Source: Roseivirga sp.
Lineage (GTDB): Bacteria > Bacteroidota > Bacteroidia > Cytophagales > Cyclobacteriaceae
DNA length: 64,000 nucleotides
Direction: 5' to 3'
Assembly (NCBI GenBank): GCA_021404565.1
Contig: JAAWWF010000019.1
Location: 38,722 to 102,721, forward strand
Shown here in pieces: positions 61,812 to 64,000 of this stretch. The translations under genes were made by a program, and so were the position numbers. Positions within the stretch are counted from its first letter, which is position 1. Each line of letters starts with the position of its first letter. Under the pieces are notes generated by a model that worked only from the letters and a program-made list of their open reading frames with translations, had not been told where the DNA came from and did no database searches.

Positions 61812-63955
61812 CAGGCTTTGTAGAAATCTGTCACCACTAATTTATCTTCACCACCTGCCGTTATCAACTGGTTGGTGCGGTAGGCGCGGGCCTTGGCAAG
61901 AAAATCCTCGGCCTGAGCATAGAAGTCCAGGGCGAAAGCTTCTGTCGGCTCGTTTTTCTTAATAGAAAGCACAAGTGATTCGAAACTTTTCTCAAAGTCG
62001 AAAGGAGCTTTGCCAACAAACTGCTCATCAAAACTTTGAATGATACCGATTTGTGTATTGCATTTCACATCCTCGCTGAGCAGCAGAGCCTTGGCACCAA
62101 TGACAAAGGCGTTATAGCTATTATAAATGGCATCTGCCCATAAGCGCTGATCCAGTCCCTCTTTAGACCAGTCCAGGCGCTCCTGAGACTCTTCTATGAT
62201 CGTTCCTATTACATCCAGCATCACACTGGCACATTCTCCCACACCGATCTCAGGAATAAAGTTTTCGGTCTTACCCCAGTCTACATAATCACTATCTGTG
62301 AGGCTGCCTACATCGGCCAGAGGCTTTAGTAAATGGTAGAAATGCATCTTACCTAGCCGTTGATAGAAGTCGTTGAAGTATTCGCCTTCCTCAGCTTTGT
62401 CTTCAAATTCTCTCAATACTGCCGCGAGTGCCTCAGGTATTTTTTTGGTAGGAACCTTTACCACTTTTTCAGCGATAAAGCCCTTGCCGTCAGGAGATAC
62501 TCCGCCACCAATCACGATTTGCATGGCGGGGATGATGAGGGCTCCATTCTTAATTGAGCTACCATGGAAGCCGATGTTGGCTGCCATATGCTGGCCACAG
62601 GCATTCATACATCCCGAGATTTTTAATTTGATATGAGATTCGTCAATGAGCCCCTTAAATTCTGTTTGCAACATCTCTTCCAGTTTGAGGGAGAGAGCTG
62701 TACTGTTGGTTACCGCGAGATTACAGGTATCAGAACCAGGACAGGCAGTAATATCGTGTGTCGAATTAAAACCGGGTTTGGCCAGATCAAGCTTCTTTAA
62801 CTCTTGATAGATCAAGGCCAGGTGCTCCCTTTTTATATATTTCAGTAGCAATCCCTGGTTCACAGTCACGCGAACATCGTCAGCCGCATAGTCTTTGACA
62901 AGGCCAGCCAGAGCTCGGGCAGTAGTTGAATGGATATCACCCAGGGGAACACGTACCCAGACACCATAATGCCCTTTTTGCTTCTGTTCAAATACATTGG
63001 TGCGCTGCCAGTCCTGAAAATCTTCCCAGTTTTCAATATCAACCGTGCCCGGATGCTTGAGAGCTGGTAGAGTGGGCTGAGCCAGGGTAGGGTCTATTTT
63101 GAAAGACTTGTTCCTGATGGCAATGCGCTCTTCATTGATCAGAGTCATCAATTGTTCAAAGCCCATTTTCTTGAGCAAAAACTTCATCCGGGCCTTGTTC
63201 CTGTTGGCACGTTCACCATAGCGATCAAAAACACGAATCACGGCTTCCGCAAAGGGGATGATCTGATCTTCTGGCAGAAACTCAAAAGCGGTATGGGCGA
63301 CAAGGGCCTGGGCTCCAAGTCCTCCACCAATTACAACTTTAAAGCCCTGTACCGTCTTACCATTTACCTCCTGTACTTTAGGGATAAAGCCCAGGTCATG
63401 AAAGTAGGTGTAGGCGGAATCCTGCTCATCTGATGCAAAGGCGATTTTAAACTTTCTACCCATATCCTGGCAGACAGGGTTTCTAAGAAAGTAATGTGTC
63501 AGTGCATGGGCATGAGGAGTAATATCAAAAGGCTCGTTAGGGTTAATACCGGCATCGGGGGAGGCTGTGACATTTCTAACCGTGTTGCCGCAGGCTTCCC
63601 GCAATGTGACACTTTCTTCTTCCAGTTCAGCCCACAGTGCTGGTGACTCAGTCATTTTTACATAGTGGAGCTGAATGTCTTGCCGTGTAGTCAGGTGGAG
63701 GTTGCCGGTAGCGTATTTGTCAGATACATCAGCAATTTTTATGAGCTGACCGGATGTGACCTTACCATAAGGGAGTTTGATACGGATCATCTGAACACCG
63801 GGCTGCCGCTGCCCATACACTCCTCGGGTGAGCCTGAACAGCTTAAACTTATCTTCTTCAATTTCTCCGTTCTGAAATCTTTCGATTTTTTTCTGAAGGT
63901 CAATGATGTCCTTTTTGGCGGCTTCACTGACTTTTGACGATATGACTACGCTCAT
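61811..63955 (-). CDS. Siroheme-dependent nitrite/sulfite reductase with C-terminal HEPN-like extension
   Basis: The ATG at 63955 gives 714 residues; a TTG 12 codons upstream is rejected. The first 500 residues have two ferredoxin-like substrate domains (about 40-130 and 315-400) and the siroheme/[4Fe-4S] domains, with the four cysteine ligands in ACPGSDTCNLA and SGCMNACGQH. Catalysis is six-electron reduction of sulfite or nitrite. I cannot decide which by eye, as the key active-site residues are shared. The final 150-200 residues, after GVGECASVMLD, are an all-helical extension like HEPN domains, as seen in related Bacteroidota reductases. It begins the operon that ends with the rhodanese. 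The promoter would be in the last 45 bases of the window, which show no clear -7 box. Confidence 0.92.
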   Translation of the reverse strand: MSVVISSKVSEAAKKDIIDLQKKIERFQNGEIEEDKFKLFRLTRGVYGQRQPGVQMIRIKLPYGKVTSGQLIKIADVSDKYATGNLHLTTRQDIQLHYVKMTESPALWAELEEESVTLREACGNTVRNVTASPDAGINPNEPFDITPHAHALTHYFLRNPVCQDMGRKFKIAFASDEQDSAYTYFHDLGFIPKVQEVNGKTVQGFKVVIGGGLGAQALVAHTAFEFLPEDQIIPFAEAVIRVFDRYGERANRNKARMKFLLKKMGFEQLMTLINEERIAIRNKSFKIDPTLAQPTLPALKHPGTVDIENWEDFQDWQRTNVFEQKQKGHYGVWVRVPLGDIHSTTARALAGLVKDYAADDVRVTVNQGLLLKYIKREHLALIYQELKKLDLAKPGFNSTHDITACPGSDTCNLAVTNSTALSLKLEEMLQTEFKGLIDESHIKLKISGCMNACGQHMAANIGFHGSSIKNGALIIPAMQIVIGGGVSPDGKGFIAEKVVKVPTKKIPEALAAVLREFEDKAEEGEYFNDFYQRLGKMHFYHLLKPLADVGSLTDSDYVDWGKTENFIPEIGVGECASVMLDVIGTIIEESQERLDWSKEGLDQRLWADAIYNSYNAFVIGAKALLLSEDVKCNTQIGIIQSFDEQFVGKAPFDFEKSFESLVLSIKKNEPTEAFALDFYAQAEDFLAKARAYRTNQLITAGGEDKLVVTDFYKA

Positions 63956-64000
63956 AATTTCTTTTTTGGCAGAGGCCGTCAGGCCCCGCAATGCGAATTC

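Noticed and set aside
63990..64000. Restriction-site-like sequence at the window end as a cloning junction
   Set aside because: A six-base match can occur by chance and the coding frame reads through normally.
1..64000. tRNA, rRNA, CRISPR arrays, phage genes or transposases
   Set aside because: I looked for them and found no cloverleaf, no regularly spaced repeats, no phage structural genes and no transposase motifs.

Overview
The window looks like a chromosomal segment from a gliding-type Bacteroidota, most likely Cytophagales. The evidence is: type IX secretion substrates with type A and type B C-terminal sorting domains, a PorP/SprF homologue, GldA and a GldF-GldG fusion, LES-type lipoproteins, meso-DAP peptidoglycan enzymes, and promoters with the Bacteroidota -7 element TAnnTTTG rather than a sigma70 box. 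The order is inferred from gene content; no 16S gene is present. I see no rRNA, tRNA, CRISPR array, prophage or IS transposase.

Layout. 1-11 kb (+): a crotonase-family hydratase, RecQ, a compact overlapping run of three uncharacterised genes and a Nudix hydrolase, a large secreted beta-propeller protein with a T9SS type A domain, a TPR lipoprotein, the Sua5-type threonylcarbamoyl-AMP synthase and phosphoglycerate kinase, closed by a 20-bp perfect palindromic terminator. 11-18.9 kb: a 1763-residue T9SS type B surface protein (-) diverges from a porP/sprF gene (+), followed by a Ste24-like CAAX protease. 18.9-24.8 kb (-): an envelope group of a BioF-like enzyme, a PlsB-type acyltransferase, GpsA and an Omp85-type barrel protein. 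24.9-31.4 kb: an LpxR-like lipid A deacylase, a polyprenyl diphosphate synthase, two tandem stand-alone TonB-receptor plug lipoproteins, another lipoprotein, a family III CoA-transferase and an OmpA protein with thrombospondin type 3 repeats.

32.0-48.0 kb is a complete dcw cluster: mraZ-rsmH-ftsL-ftsI-murE-mraY-murD-ftsW-murG-murC-ftsQ-ftsA-(four-helix-bundle gene)-ftsZ. Most junctions overlap by 1-11 bp. A four-copy MraZ box array sits over the mraZ promoter. murG has no ATG, GTG or TTG in its N-terminal region. A four-helix-bundle (S23/Avd-like) gene flanked by imperfect inverted repeats is inserted between ftsA and ftsZ.

48-55.3 kb: a mixed group of a LamG protein, a small lipoprotein, an FMN reductase, purine nucleoside phosphorylase, an M20 dipeptidase, a membrane protein, YbjQ with a 45-residue membrane peptide gene next to it, and an SDR oxidoreductase. 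55.3-58.6 kb: gldA and the gldF-gldG fusion. 58.6-64 kb (-): an erythromycin-esterase-like protein, then a siroheme and assimilatory reductase operon (siroheme-dependent reductase with a C-terminal HEPN-like extension, cobA, CysG N-domain-type dehydrogenase, rhodanese), in which the downstream enzymes make the cofactor of the first gene product.

The most unusual items are the cassette between ftsA and ftsZ, the tandem plug-only lipoproteins, two genes that appear to lack a canonical start codon (murG and the Omp85 gene), and the MraZ operator.
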